DNA from: DASXUG01 sp036504995
GTDB taxonomy: Bacteria; Pseudomonadota; Gammaproteobacteria; Burkholderiales; Methylophilaceae
DNA length: 64,000 bases
Assembly: GCA_036504995.1 (NCBI GenBank)
Contig: DASXUG010000001.1
Location: 133,956-197,955 of the forward strand
Direction: 5' to 3'
Shown piece by piece: positions 16,749 to 24,648 of the stretch; within the stretch, counting starts at the first letter, position 1, and the number at the start of each line of letters is the position of its first letter. The notes beneath the pieces were generated by a model. It searched no databases. It was not told the DNA's origin and saw nothing but the letters and a program-made list of their open reading frames with translations. The position numbers and the translations under genes were made by a program.

Positions 16749-18008
16749 TTGGATTCCATTCCCGTACCCCTGCAGTTTGGTATTTTGATACTACTGCTCT
16801 CGATTTCTGCTTTCTTTTCAATCGCCGAAACCAGCCTAATGTCGCTTAACCGTTATCGGATGCGGCATTTAGCTAATGAAGGTCATCGTGGCGCAAAACT
16901 AGCGCGCAAACTCCTGTCACAAACAGATAAGTTGCTGGGCGTGATTTTACTTGGCAATACCTTGTGTATCGCGGCCTCATCAACCATCGTCACCGTGCTT
17001 ACCGTACAGCTTTTTGGCGAGGGGGAATGGATATTGATGATAGGTACACTAGCGATTACTTTTGCTATTCTGGTATTTAGTGAGATTTCGCCCAAAGTGA
17101 TTGCGGCTGCTTATCCAGAAAAAATTGGCTTTGCTTGTAGTTATTTGCTTTATCCCCTGTTGTGGCTGTTTAACCCAGTGGTTACCTTTGTAAATTTATT
17201 TGTCAGTGCGTTCGTACGCCTGTTGGGTATTAAGCTCAACTTTAGTGAGAGCATGCATGCTGTCACTACAGAAGAGCTCAAAAGTATTGTGACAGAAGCG
17301 GGTAGTTATATTCCTAAAAAGAATCGGACAATTCTGCTTAATCTGTTTGATTTAGAGAGCGCTACCGTCGACGATGTGATGACCGCACACACACAAATTG
17401 AAGCGATTGATTTAGATCAGCCGATTGAGGAAATGGTACAAAAGCTAAGTACTAGCAACCATACGCGCTTACCCGTACGCAGAAGTAGTGGTGAGGAGAT
17501 TGTGGGTATCCTACATCTAAGAAAAATTATGACGCGTTTGCGTGATGGAGATCTCACGGTAGAAGATATAGAAGAGGTGATGAAAGAGCCCTACTTTATC
17601 CCTGCCAGCACACCGCTGTACACACAGATGCAACAGTTCCAAGAGCATCGCCGTCGCATCGCTTTGGTGGTTGATGAGTATGGTGAACTAAAAGGCTTAA
17701 TCACTATCGAAGATATATTGGAAGAAATTATTGGTGACTTTACCGCCCAATCCCCGTTAAGACACGGTAGCTATCGTCAAGAAGAAGACGGCAGCTGGAT
17801 TGTGGATGGCAGTGCTAGTTTGCGCGATCTCAATAAAAAACTCGGCTTTGAATTCCCTTTAGATGGTCCTAAGACCATGAATGGTCTGGTGTTAGAGCAC
17901 TTTGAAGATATCCCTGAGCCTAACACTAGTTTTAAAATAGGAATACATGCGCTTGAGGTCTTGCAGACTCAGGATCGGGTTGTGAAAAGCGTAAGAATAT
18001 ACGCCTAA
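16749..18008 (+). CDS. CNNM/CorC-type membrane protein with CBS domains
   Basis: A 419-aa protein of the HlyC/CorC (UPF0053) family, linked to magnesium/cobalt homeostasis. Order: DUF21 membrane domain (about 1-185, four hydrophobic segments, opening SAFFSIAETSLMSLNRYRM), a tandem CBS pair (about 205-330; VDDVMTAHTQIEAI and ALVVDEYGELKGLITIEDIL) and a C-terminal CorC/HlyC transporter-associated domain (about 340-415). The chosen start is TTG at 16749, 15 bp after the hairpin and without a clear ribosome binding site, so the true N-terminus could be a few codons away. Its genuine transport role in this family is debated. Confidence 0.88.
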   Translation: MDSIPVPLQFGILILLLSISAFFSIAETSLMSLNRYRMRHLANEGHRGAKLARKLLSQTDKLLGVILLGNTLCIAASSTIVTVLTVQLFGEGEWILMIGTLAITFAILVFSEISPKVIAAAYPEKIGFACSYLLYPLLWLFNPVVTFVNLFVSAFVRLLGIKLNFSESMHAVTTEELKSIVTEAGSYIPKKNRTILLNLFDLESATVDDVMTAHTQIEAIDLDQPIEEMVQKLSTSNHTRLPVRRSSGEEIVGILHLRKIMTRLRDGDLTVEDIEEVMKEPYFIPASTPLYTQMQQFQEHRRRIALVVDEYGELKGLITIEDILEEIIGDFTAQSPLRHGSYRQEEDGSWIVDGSASLRDLNKKLGFEFPLDGPKTMNGLVLEHFEDIPEPNTSFKIGIHALEVLQTQDRVVKSVRIYA

Positions 18009-18091
18009 AACAAACTTTCAGAAAAAACACCAATAACTAGGCTTAATTGGGGCTTGAAATTTTTAGAATTAGGCTCACAATAGATATAAAT

Positions 18092-18403
18092 ATGGCAAGT
18101 ACTCGGCATCAAGAAAATATACTGGAGAAATCCAAGGCGGAAAAAATTAAACCTCCGTCTATGTATAAAGTTATGCTTTTTAATGACGATTACACACCTA
18201 TGGAGTTTGTTGTTGATGTGATTCAGCGATTCTTTCTTAAGAGCCGCGAACAAGCGACGCAAATTATGTTGAAGGTGCATACTGAGGGTATGGGCGTATG
18301 TGGCGTTTATCCGCGAGATATTGCCGACACCAAAGTAAATCAAGTAATGAGCTATGCCCAAGAACATCAACACCCACTCCAATGTGGCATGGAAGAAGTT
18401 TAG
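18092..18403 (+). CDS. clpS: ATP-dependent Clp protease adaptor ClpS
   Basis: A 103-aa adaptor that delivers N-degron substrates to ClpAP. The ATG at 18092 gives the usual length; a TTG 45 bp upstream would add residues with no family support. The conserved core MYKVMLFNDDYTPMEFVV (about 28-45) and the H66-like HTEGMGVCGVYPRDIA block are present. clpA follows 136 bp downstream, the standard arrangement. Confidence 0.95.
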   Translation: MASTRHQENILEKSKAEKIKPPSMYKVMLFNDDYTPMEFVVDVIQRFFLKSREQATQIMLKVHTEGMGVCGVYPRDIADTKVNQVMSYAQEHQHPLQCGMEEV

Positions 18404-18539
18404 TTTATAGATCTGTGCTTTGTTGCATGGAATTAAAATTGCTTCTGATTATCCAAGCTGAATAGAACGTACTTTTATTTTCCTCTGGTTTTTAGTTGTG
18501 GGAAAAAGTAGTAATTTTGATCTTACCAAGGTGTACAAA

Positions 18540-20825
18540 ATGATTGCTCAAGAACTCGAAGTATCACTACATATGGCCTTTATGGATGCGCGCCAAAAGC
18601 GCCATGAACTTATCACGGTTGAGCACTTGCTGCTTGCGATGATAGATAACCCGACTGCGGCTGATGTTCTGCGCTCTTGCGGTGCAAATCTTGATAATTT
18701 GCGCTCGGAGTTAGTGAGCTATATTGAGGAGCATACTCCGACAGTAGACGGTACAGACGAGGTGGATACACAGCCCACACTCGGCTTTCAACGCGTGATT
18801 CAACGCGCCATTTTACATGTACAGTCCTCAGGTAAAAAAGAAGTGACTGGTGCCAACGTATTGGTTGCCATTTACGGCGAAAAAGACTCTCATGCAGTAT
18901 TTTTCTTGCACCAACAAGGGGTAACACGCCTCGATGTGGTGAACTTTATCTCTCATGGTGTAGCGAAAGTTGCAGACAACAATGCGACGAAACGTGTAGA
19001 GAGTGAGCAGGAAACAGAATCTGAACCAGTGCCAGCGGGTGCGCTCGAAAACTTTACTGAGAATTTAAATCAACAAGTGTTGGCGGGCAAAATTGACCCG
19101 TTGATCGGACGCGATCAGGAATTGGAGCGGGTCATTCAAACCTTGTGCCGTCGCCGCAAAAACAACCCATTGCTGGTGGGTGAGGCTGGTGTAGGTAAAA
19201 CTGCCATCGCGGAGGGCTTGGCACGTCGTATTGTTGAAGGTAACGTGCCAGATGTGTTATCAAAAGCCGTGATTTACTCACTTGATATGGGCGCTTTATT
19301 GGCAGGTACCAAGTATCGTGGCGATTTCGAGCAACGCTTAAAAGCCGTGATGAAAAAACTATCAGAGCAGCCAGATGCTGTATTGTTTATTGACGAGATT
19401 CACACGCTGATTGGTGCTGGCGCTGCAAGTGGTGGCACGTTAGATGCGTCTAATTTGCTTAAACCAGCGCTTTCAAACGGCTCACTAAAATGCATTGGTG
19501 CAACGACTTACCAAGAGTATCGCGGTATCTTCGAAAAAGATCACGCGCTTTCACGTCGCTTCCAAAAAGTGGATGTGGTTGAACCTAGCATTGCTGAAAC
19601 CATTGAAATACTAAAGGGCTTGAAGTCTCGCTTTGAGAAACACCATAGCGTGAAATACACCGCATCTGCATTAAGTACTGCGGTAGAGCTTTCAGCCAAG
19701 TATATTAACGACCGCCATTTACCTGATAAGGCGATTGATATCATTGATGAAGCTGGTGCAGCGCAACGCATTTTGCCTAAATCAAAACAGAAAAAAGTAA
19801 TTGGCAATAAGGAGATTGAAGACATTATTGCTAAAGTAGCGCGCATTCCGCCTAAAAATATCACAGCTGATGACCGCAGTGCGCTCAAAACGCTTGATCG
19901 TGACCTGAAGGCTACTGTGTTCGGCCAAGATAAGGCAATTGATGCCTTAGCTTCAGCCATTAAGATGGCGCGTAGTGGTTTAGGTAGTTCAACTAAACCG
20001 ATAGGCTCATTCTTGTTCTCAGGCCCGACTGGCGTAGGTAAAACGGAAGTGGCTCGCCAATTGGCTTATACGCTAGGCATTGAGTTGATTCGTTTTGATA
20101 TGTCTGAATATATGGAGCGTCATGCAGTTTCACGCTTAATCGGTGCACCTCCAGGTTATGTGGGTTTTGAGCAAGGTGGTTTGTTGACTGAAGCCATTAC
20201 TAAACATCCCTATTGCGTATTATTGCTGGATGAAATTGAAAAGGCGCATCCTGATATTTTTAATATCTTGTTGCAAGTGATGGATCACGGTACTTTGACG
20301 GATAATAATGGTCGTAAAGCGGATTTCCGTAACGTGACGATTATTATGACGACGAACGCAGGTGCGGAAGCCATTTCTAAAACCAGCATAGGCTTTACCC
20401 TTGGTAAGCATGAGGGTGATGAAATGGCGGATATTAAACGTATGTTTACACCAGAGTTCCGTAATCGTCTGGATGCAACGGTATCATTTGCACCGTTGTC
20501 TGAAGAAGTCATCATGCGCGTAGTGGATAAATTCCTGATGCAGCTTGAAGACCAATTGCACGAGAAAAAAGTAGAGGCCACCTTCACCAATAAGCTTAAA
20601 GCTTACCTTGGTAAAAAAGGCTTCGATCCACTTATGGGTGCGCGCCCCATGTCTCGTTTGATTCAAGATACGATTCGTCGTGCCTTGGCAGATGAGCTAT
20701 TATTTGGGCGTTTAGCCAATGGCGGTAACGTGAAGGTCGATGTGAATGATAAAGACGAAATCACGTTAATCTTTGATGAGACTGGCATCAGTGCTGAAAA
20801 GCCTTTAGCTGCAGACGTGGTTTAA
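18540..20825 (+). CDS. clpA: ATP-dependent Clp protease ATP-binding subunit ClpA
   Basis: A 761-aa double-ring AAA+ unfoldase, partner of ClpP and ClpS. The ATG at 18540 gives MIAQELEVSLHMAFMDAR, matching the family start and preceded by AAGGTG; a GTG 42 bp upstream is in frame but unlikely. It has an N-domain (1-145), D1 with GEAGVGKT, Walker B LFIDEIH, D2 with GPTGVGKT and LLLDEIEKAH, and the C-terminal D2 small domain. The IGL/IGF-type ClpP-docking loop is represented by KTSIGFTLGK. Confidence 0.96.
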   Translation: MIAQELEVSLHMAFMDARQKRHELITVEHLLLAMIDNPTAADVLRSCGANLDNLRSELVSYIEEHTPTVDGTDEVDTQPTLGFQRVIQRAILHVQSSGKKEVTGANVLVAIYGEKDSHAVFFLHQQGVTRLDVVNFISHGVAKVADNNATKRVESEQETESEPVPAGALENFTENLNQQVLAGKIDPLIGRDQELERVIQTLCRRRKNNPLLVGEAGVGKTAIAEGLARRIVEGNVPDVLSKAVIYSLDMGALLAGTKYRGDFEQRLKAVMKKLSEQPDAVLFIDEIHTLIGAGAASGGTLDASNLLKPALSNGSLKCIGATTYQEYRGIFEKDHALSRRFQKVDVVEPSIAETIEILKGLKSRFEKHHSVKYTASALSTAVELSAKYINDRHLPDKAIDIIDEAGAAQRILPKSKQKKVIGNKEIEDIIAKVARIPPKNITADDRSALKTLDRDLKATVFGQDKAIDALASAIKMARSGLGSSTKPIGSFLFSGPTGVGKTEVARQLAYTLGIELIRFDMSEYMERHAVSRLIGAPPGYVGFEQGGLLTEAITKHPYCVLLLDEIEKAHPDIFNILLQVMDHGTLTDNNGRKADFRNVTIIMTTNAGAEAISKTSIGFTLGKHEGDEMADIKRMFTPEFRNRLDATVSFAPLSEEVIMRVVDKFLMQLEDQLHEKKVEATFTNKLKAYLGKKGFDPLMGARPMSRLIQDTIRRALADELLFGRLANGGNVKVDVNDKDEITLIFDETGISAEKPLAADVV

Positions 20826-20873
20826 CTTAACTTTAGTTTTAGCTTAGCGCTAGTCTTAACAGTAGTCAGAAAT

Positions 20874-20903
20874 AAAAAAGGTGAACTTAGGTTCACCTTT
20901 TTT
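20874..20903. terminator. Bidirectional intrinsic terminator after clpA
   Basis: AAAAAAGGTGAAC, loop TTAG, GTTCACCTTTTTT: a perfect 13-bp stem with A and T tracts. It lies between the convergent clpA (plus) and the glutathione S-transferase gene (minus) and can serve both. Confidence 0.94.
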
Positions 20904-20931
20904 ATTGGGGCTTGTTTATATAATCTCAAAT

Positions 20932-21558
20932 TTATTCGGTCCAAGTTGGATATTTTTCCATCACGCTTGTAAATAAATCTGACGCTACCAGAGTTGCCAG
21001 CCAAGCACGTAGTTTTGGATAGGGGCTAAGCTCAAACCACGCGGCGTCCACTGCTGCAAATTGGCGGATAAACGGAAAAATTGCCACATCTGCAAGACTT
21101 AAACGGTCACCCAATAAAAATGTTTCTGCGTTTAGACGGTCCTCAAGTAGCTGTAAAAATACCTCACCTTGCGCTCGATACTCTGCTTGCGACTGCTCTG
21201 GGAAACGGTCAGGATATTTATATCGATCTAACGCGCGTTTAAATGCACCGTCATTTTCGACTATTAGCCCATCAATGAGTTGCTGAAGTGCTGGTTGCTT
21301 AAGCCGCTGCCAGTCAGCTGAGTCTTGCTGCTGCAATGCCCAGCGCATGATATGTAGGCTTTCTTCCAACACCATGCCGTTTTGTAACACCAGTACAGGC
21401 ACTGTGCCTTTGGGAGATGCCTGTAACATAGCGGAGGGTTTGTCACGCAAAGATATTTCACGTATTTCCACTTCTACGTTTGCATAACGTAAAGCCATGC
21501 GTGCGCGCATAGCGTAAGGACAGCGTCGATAAGAATAAAGGATGTGATGGTTTGGCAT
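20932..21558 (-). CDS. Glutathione S-transferase family protein
   Basis: A 208-aa two-domain protein. The thioredoxin-like N-domain has CPYAMRAR with Cys13 in the active-site position, followed by KGTVPVL (the conserved cis-Pro) and the glutathione-contacting EESLHIMRW. The C-terminal domain is all helical and contains LADVAIFPFIRQFA. The Cys in place of Ser/Tyr suggests an omega/beta-like or glutaredoxin-like activity such as dehydroascorbate or mixed-disulfide reduction. It is a single gene, transcribed toward the clpA terminator. Confidence 0.88.
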   Translation of the reverse strand: MPNHHILYSYRRCPYAMRARMALRYANVEVEIREISLRDKPSAMLQASPKGTVPVLVLQNGMVLEESLHIMRWALQQQDSADWQRLKQPALQQLIDGLIVENDGAFKRALDRYKYPDRFPEQSQAEYRAQGEVFLQLLEDRLNAETFLLGDRLSLADVAIFPFIRQFAAVDAAWFELSPYPKLRAWLATLVASDLFTSVMEKYPTWTE

Positions 21559-21639
21559 AAAAGAGTGTTTATGCTACCACGCCAAAAACTGTAGTGGCAT
21601 GTGACCGCCGCTTGGCCATGCAAAATATGTAAATTATCG

Positions 21640-21669
21640 TTGACAGTTTAAAATTAATGGATTTAAAAT
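21640..21669 (+). promoter_or_regulatory. Promoter of the LuxR-type small-protein module
   Basis: TTGACA (21640-21645), an 18-bp spacer and TAAAAT (21664-21669, 5 of 6 to consensus). It lies 116 bp before the 22-aa ORF and overlaps a set of phased ATGGATT repeats, suggesting tight regulation. Confidence 0.55.
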
Positions 21670-21696
21670 GGATTCTTAATGTATTATTTATGGATT
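21657..21696 (+). repeat. Phased ATGGATT heptamers at the module promoter
   Basis: ATGGATT occurs at 21657-21663, 21668-21674 and 21690-21696, at steps of 11 and 22 bp (one and two helical turns). A fourth copy is at 22119-22125, before the 431-aa gene; there the similarity extends into ATCTAACT (seen also at 21707-21714). The positions around the predicted transcription start suggest a repressor site. Confidence 0.45.
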
Positions 21697-21784
21697 TTAA
21701 AATACCATCTAACTGATATAAATTATTGGTCTATGGTCAGTTGTTTATTGGGTAATTCGTGGTTTTTTTCTTAGGGGAGCAGAA

Positions 21785-21853
21785 ATGCAACTGATTCGTG
21801 TGGGCTTAAGCGCTCCAACTCAGTTTGTAAGCCAAAACAGTGGATTAACTTAA
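21785..21853 (+). CDS. 22-aa small ORF leading the LuxR-type module
   Basis: ATG at 21785, TAA at 21851-21853, preceded by a strong AGGGGAG ribosome binding site about 5 nt upstream. The peptide is uncharged except for one Arg (MQLIRVGLSAPTQFVSQNSG plus two residues). Its stop codon abuts the AAGGAG of the next gene, so its translation could control that gene, or it may be a signalling peptide. No homology is claimed. The ribosome binding site and tight spacing are the only evidence. Confidence 0.45.
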   Translation: MQLIRVGLSAPTQFVSQNSGLT

Positions 21854-21863
21854 GGAGAATATC

Positions 21864-22091
21864 ATGTGTAACAGCCCATTAACGCCTGCATTACGAAAGT
21901 TAATGCATACATGCCAAATTTTAAAGACAACAGAAGCCAAAGTATTGGCTGCACACCTCAATAAATCACCCGCTACCGTACGTACTGAGTTTCAACGCAT
22001 TATGACGCTGATGAATGTGAATTGTCGTTATGCAGCACTAAAAACGGCTGAGGAAAATGGTTGGATAGAGGATGGTTCGCTTTATCATTAA
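21864..22091 (+). CDS. Small LuxR/GerE-type helix-turn-helix protein
   Basis: A 75-aa protein made almost wholly of a LuxR-like DNA-binding domain: KTTEAKVLAAHLNKSPATVR matches the first three helices, with SPATVRTEFQRIM as the recognition helix, and the tail CRYAALKTAEENGWI fits the fourth helix. There is no receiver or ligand domain. AAGGAGAATATC precedes the ATG. It could regulate its own operon through the upstream ATGGATT repeats. The family match is by eye and somewhat diverged. Confidence 0.6.
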   Translation: MCNSPLTPALRKLMHTCQILKTTEAKVLAAHLNKSPATVRTEFQRIMTLMNVNCRYAALKTAEENGWIEDGSLYH

Positions 22092-22194
22092 TGCGCACTA
22101 AATGTATGCATTTGCAGTATGGATTTTTAATGGTATCTAACTTAATCTGAAGGTGTTGGGTATATCCCACATATAAACTATTAAGGAGAGAACC

Positions 22195-23490
22195 ATGGAC
22201 GAACATCAGTCAAAAATCCCTTGTTGCCCAGAACTCATAGAGGACAATCATTGTGATATTTTCAATTTTACTCGGGTACTCACTTACCCGACCAATGTAG
22301 AGTCACGCAATGGGCAGCAAGTGAGTGTGGAGGTGATTCTACATTTTAAATTTTCACGTTGTACCTTAGGCCTTACGCTTGGCGATCCTGCGTACAGCAC
22401 CACATTACTCCCTGGCGAAAAAGTGCGCTTGAGCACCACCGATAGGAGAAGTCGTTTTAGCTTTGATAGTGAGAGCACGTTAAGCTATCGCAGCGAGCAA
22501 ATCTCTGAAGATCAGTATTTTATGACGGCTGCGCAGAAATATATGGCAGACGGTTCTGCCGCCCAGTCAGGACATGCGAGCAGTACATCCGCGAGTAATT
22601 GGGATTTTCATGGAGACGCCAGTGGTAGTATTGGCATACTTTCATTAAGCGCAGATGCCAGCACCAACGCTAGTGGTCATCATAATAGCAGCTCGGTTGC
22701 TGATTATTTAAATCAACAAAGTACCCATATGCAAAGTGCGTCTGCACAAGCTGTTAGCGCTACGCATAAGGCGCACTCAGTTTCTATTGGTGAGGTCTCA
22801 AGCCGCACTCACATGCAGGGAGAGTCAGAAGATCACTATGAGGCATCATCGCGCGAGTTTAGTAATTTAAATAAATGCCACGCAGTGACTTATACCTTTT
22901 ACCGAATTAATAAAAAACAGAAAGTTAAATTCGAGCTGCTGGCTATTGAAAAGCGTGTCCTTGATGACAATGCTCCTATTGGCGGTATTCTGCAAACACC
23001 CGCCACTAAGCCACTACCCATTGCATTGGTGCCGCAAGATATCGCCGCAACTGCAGTGATCAAGCGTAGCACAGCGGCTGGTAATGTGGCAGGTGCAAAT
23101 CTTGAATCCGCAGCCTCATTAGCCGCCACACCCAATTTGCTACGTAGCAATTTGTTAATTAATGCTGATTTTAAAACGCCTATCGATAATGCAATTCGAG
23201 AAAAAGCCCTTAACTTTGTGAGCGAGCAATTGGTCGCAAAAAATCTTATTGGTAAAGATGGCAAAGTGACCAAAGAGATTAAGCAAAGTGTTGAATTCGA
23301 GTCAGAGTTCTCTCTGCCAACCCCAGGCGTCATCGTGAAAGGTTGTTTAGATGAGTGTGATGTTTGTGAGCCGCTACTCAAAGAGCGTATGCAGTTAGAA
23401 AACGATTTGCTACGCAAACAAATCGAGTTGTTAGATAAGTCACAAGAGTATCGCTGCTGTACTGTCCCCGCAGTGGAGCCGTGCCCTTAG
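22195..23490 (+). CDS. Conserved hypothetical protein, 431 aa, Ser/His-rich centre
   Basis: No signal peptide or membrane helix. I do not recognise a named domain. The N-terminal part (about 20-110) contains LTLGDPAYSTTLLPGEKVRL and an S/T-rich DSESTLSYRSEQ region, which resembles a motif I recall from uncharacterised proteins elsewhere. Residues 120-230 are rich in Ser, Ala, His and Gln. The C-terminus is charged and helical (KERMQLENDLLRKQIELLDK), a likely coiled coil, with Cys-rich ends (CCPE near the start; CLDECDVCEP and CCTVPAVEPCP near the end). AAGGAG precedes the ATG. It is the main product of the module that starts at 21785. Confidence 0.6.
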   Translation: MDEHQSKIPCCPELIEDNHCDIFNFTRVLTYPTNVESRNGQQVSVEVILHFKFSRCTLGLTLGDPAYSTTLLPGEKVRLSTTDRRSRFSFDSESTLSYRSEQISEDQYFMTAAQKYMADGSAAQSGHASSTSASNWDFHGDASGSIGILSLSADASTNASGHHNSSSVADYLNQQSTHMQSASAQAVSATHKAHSVSIGEVSSRTHMQGESEDHYEASSREFSNLNKCHAVTYTFYRINKKQKVKFELLAIEKRVLDDNAPIGGILQTPATKPLPIALVPQDIAATAVIKRSTAAGNVAGANLESAASLAATPNLLRSNLLINADFKTPIDNAIREKALNFVSEQLVAKNLIGKDGKVTKEIKQSVEFESEFSLPTPGVIVKGCLDECDVCEPLLKERMQLENDLLRKQIELLDKSQEYRCCTVPAVEPCP

Positions 23491-23578
23491 GCAGTGTCAA
23501 GATAAGGCGTGATGGTGTTCTAACATCATTGCTATTAATCACTCAATTTAATGAGGCTAAAGAAAAGGAGTCAATCTT

Positions 23579-23860
23579 ATGAACAATAAATTATGGTCAT
23601 TCACTGTAGGTATAACACTGTGTATGATTTTAAGCTCACCTGTTTTTGGTAAAGGTGGCTCAGACGCCGCAGAAGGCAAAGTAGTGGGTGGCGACAATCC
23701 AGACAAGCTCACCTCAGATATTGTGGACTCACATGAAGAGGTGCCACCACCTAGCCATAGCCAAATCAGCAGTTCGGATATTCAAGAACGTAAAGCCGTG
23801 CTGAGATGCAAAAAATTAAAGCCAGCGTTGCAGCAAAAGTGTTTGGATAATTTACCTTAA
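23579..23860 (+). CDS. Small secreted hypothetical protein
   Basis: A 93-aa protein with a clear signal peptide (residues 1-24, cleaved near SSPVFGKG). The mature part is acidic and hydrophilic and ends in a basic tail with two Cys (LRCKKLKPALQQKCLDNLP), possibly a disulfide. AAAGGAG precedes the ATG. It follows the 431-aa gene by 88 bp and is followed by a hairpin, so it is probably the last gene of the same module. Function unknown. Confidence 0.6.
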   Translation: MNNKLWSFTVGITLCMILSSPVFGKGGSDAAEGKVVGGDNPDKLTSDIVDSHEEVPPPSHSQISSSDIQERKAVLRCKKLKPALQQKCLDNLP

Positions 23861-23887
23861 GATCATCCAAACGGGTGCGCTAAAAAG

Positions 23888-23917
23888 TGTGAGCAACGCT
23901 GTAATAGGTTGCTCACA
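23888..23917 (+). terminator. 10-bp hairpin closing the module
   Basis: TGTGAGCAAC (23888-23897) and GTTGCTCACA (23908-23917) with a 10-nt loop, 28 bp after the last stop. Only a weak T-rich stretch follows. It lies between convergent genes. Confidence 0.6.
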
Positions 23918-23954
23918 TTCGGTGTTCTCGTGAGTGCTTGGCTCAGTATTTTCT

Positions 23955-24638
23955 TTAACTACTAGCTAACTGAGGTTTAATCAATGTATCCAGTGCATGT
24001 AGTCGCTCTGGCGTGCCTATATCATGCCAAATGCCTTGATAGTGTTGCCCTGTCACTAAGCCTAGCGCCATCGCTTGCTTTAATAGTGGTGCCAGTTTTG
24101 CAGGCTTTCCACGCACCATGTCCTTAAATAGTACTGGTGAGTATATGCCGATGCCTGAAAATGTAAGTTTGTACTCACCATCTGCAAAGAGCTTGCTGTT
24201 ATTTAAGGAAAAGTCACCTTGAGGGTGTTGCACTGGGTTGTTGACCATCACTAGGTGGGCAATATTAGGATTTACAAGTGCGCTATGTAGTGGCTTAAAA
24301 TCTATCTCAGTGAATACATCACCATTAACCACTAAAAATGGTGCATCGCCCAATAAAGGCAATGCCTTGGCAATGCCCCCAGCGGTTTCTAGCGCGGTTT
24401 CTTCAGGGCTGTATTGTATATTTACACCCCACTGCTTACCGTCACCTAGCGTATCTTCAATCTGCTGGCCTAAATGCGCATGGTTGATAATTAATTCAGT
24501 AAACCCCGCATTAGCAAGTCGTTCAATATGCCACACGATGAGCGGTTTGCCACCCACTCTTAGTAGCGGCTTGGGCGTGTGGTCGGTGAGTGGTCGCATA
24601 CGCTCACCGCGGCCCGCTGCCAGTATCATCGCTTTCAT
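23955..24638 (-). CDS. murU: N-acetylmuramate alpha-1-phosphate uridylyltransferase
   Basis: A 227-aa sugar-nucleotidyltransferase. With AmgK it makes UDP-MurNAc directly from recycled MurNAc, bypassing fosfomycin-sensitive MurA. The start chosen is the ATG at 24638 (MKAMILAAGRGERMRPLTD), which gives the signature GRGERMRPLTDHTPKP at the right place; an in-frame upstream start at 24680 would overlap amgK. GDVF near residue 107 is the catalytic metal site. AmgK ends 10 bp upstream, so the two are co-transcribed. A mannose-1-phosphate or glucose-1-phosphate transferase is the alternative without this neighbour. Confidence 0.86.
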   Translation of the reverse strand: MKAMILAAGRGERMRPLTDHTPKPLLRVGGKPLIVWHIERLANAGFTELIINHAHLGQQIEDTLGDGKQWGVNIQYSPEETALETAGGIAKALPLLGDAPFLVVNGDVFTEIDFKPLHSALVNPNIAHLVMVNNPVQHPQGDFSLNNSKLFADGEYKLTFSGIGIYSPVLFKDMVRGKPAKLAPLLKQAMALGLVTGQHYQGIWHDIGTPERLHALDTLIKPQLASS

Positions 24639-24648
24639 TTTGGGCGCC

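Noticed and set aside
22899..23417. A 172-codon minus-strand frame inside the 431-aa gene
   Set aside because: Ser/Arg/Leu-rich shadow; the plus-strand gene has a strong ribosome binding site and a coherent C-terminus.
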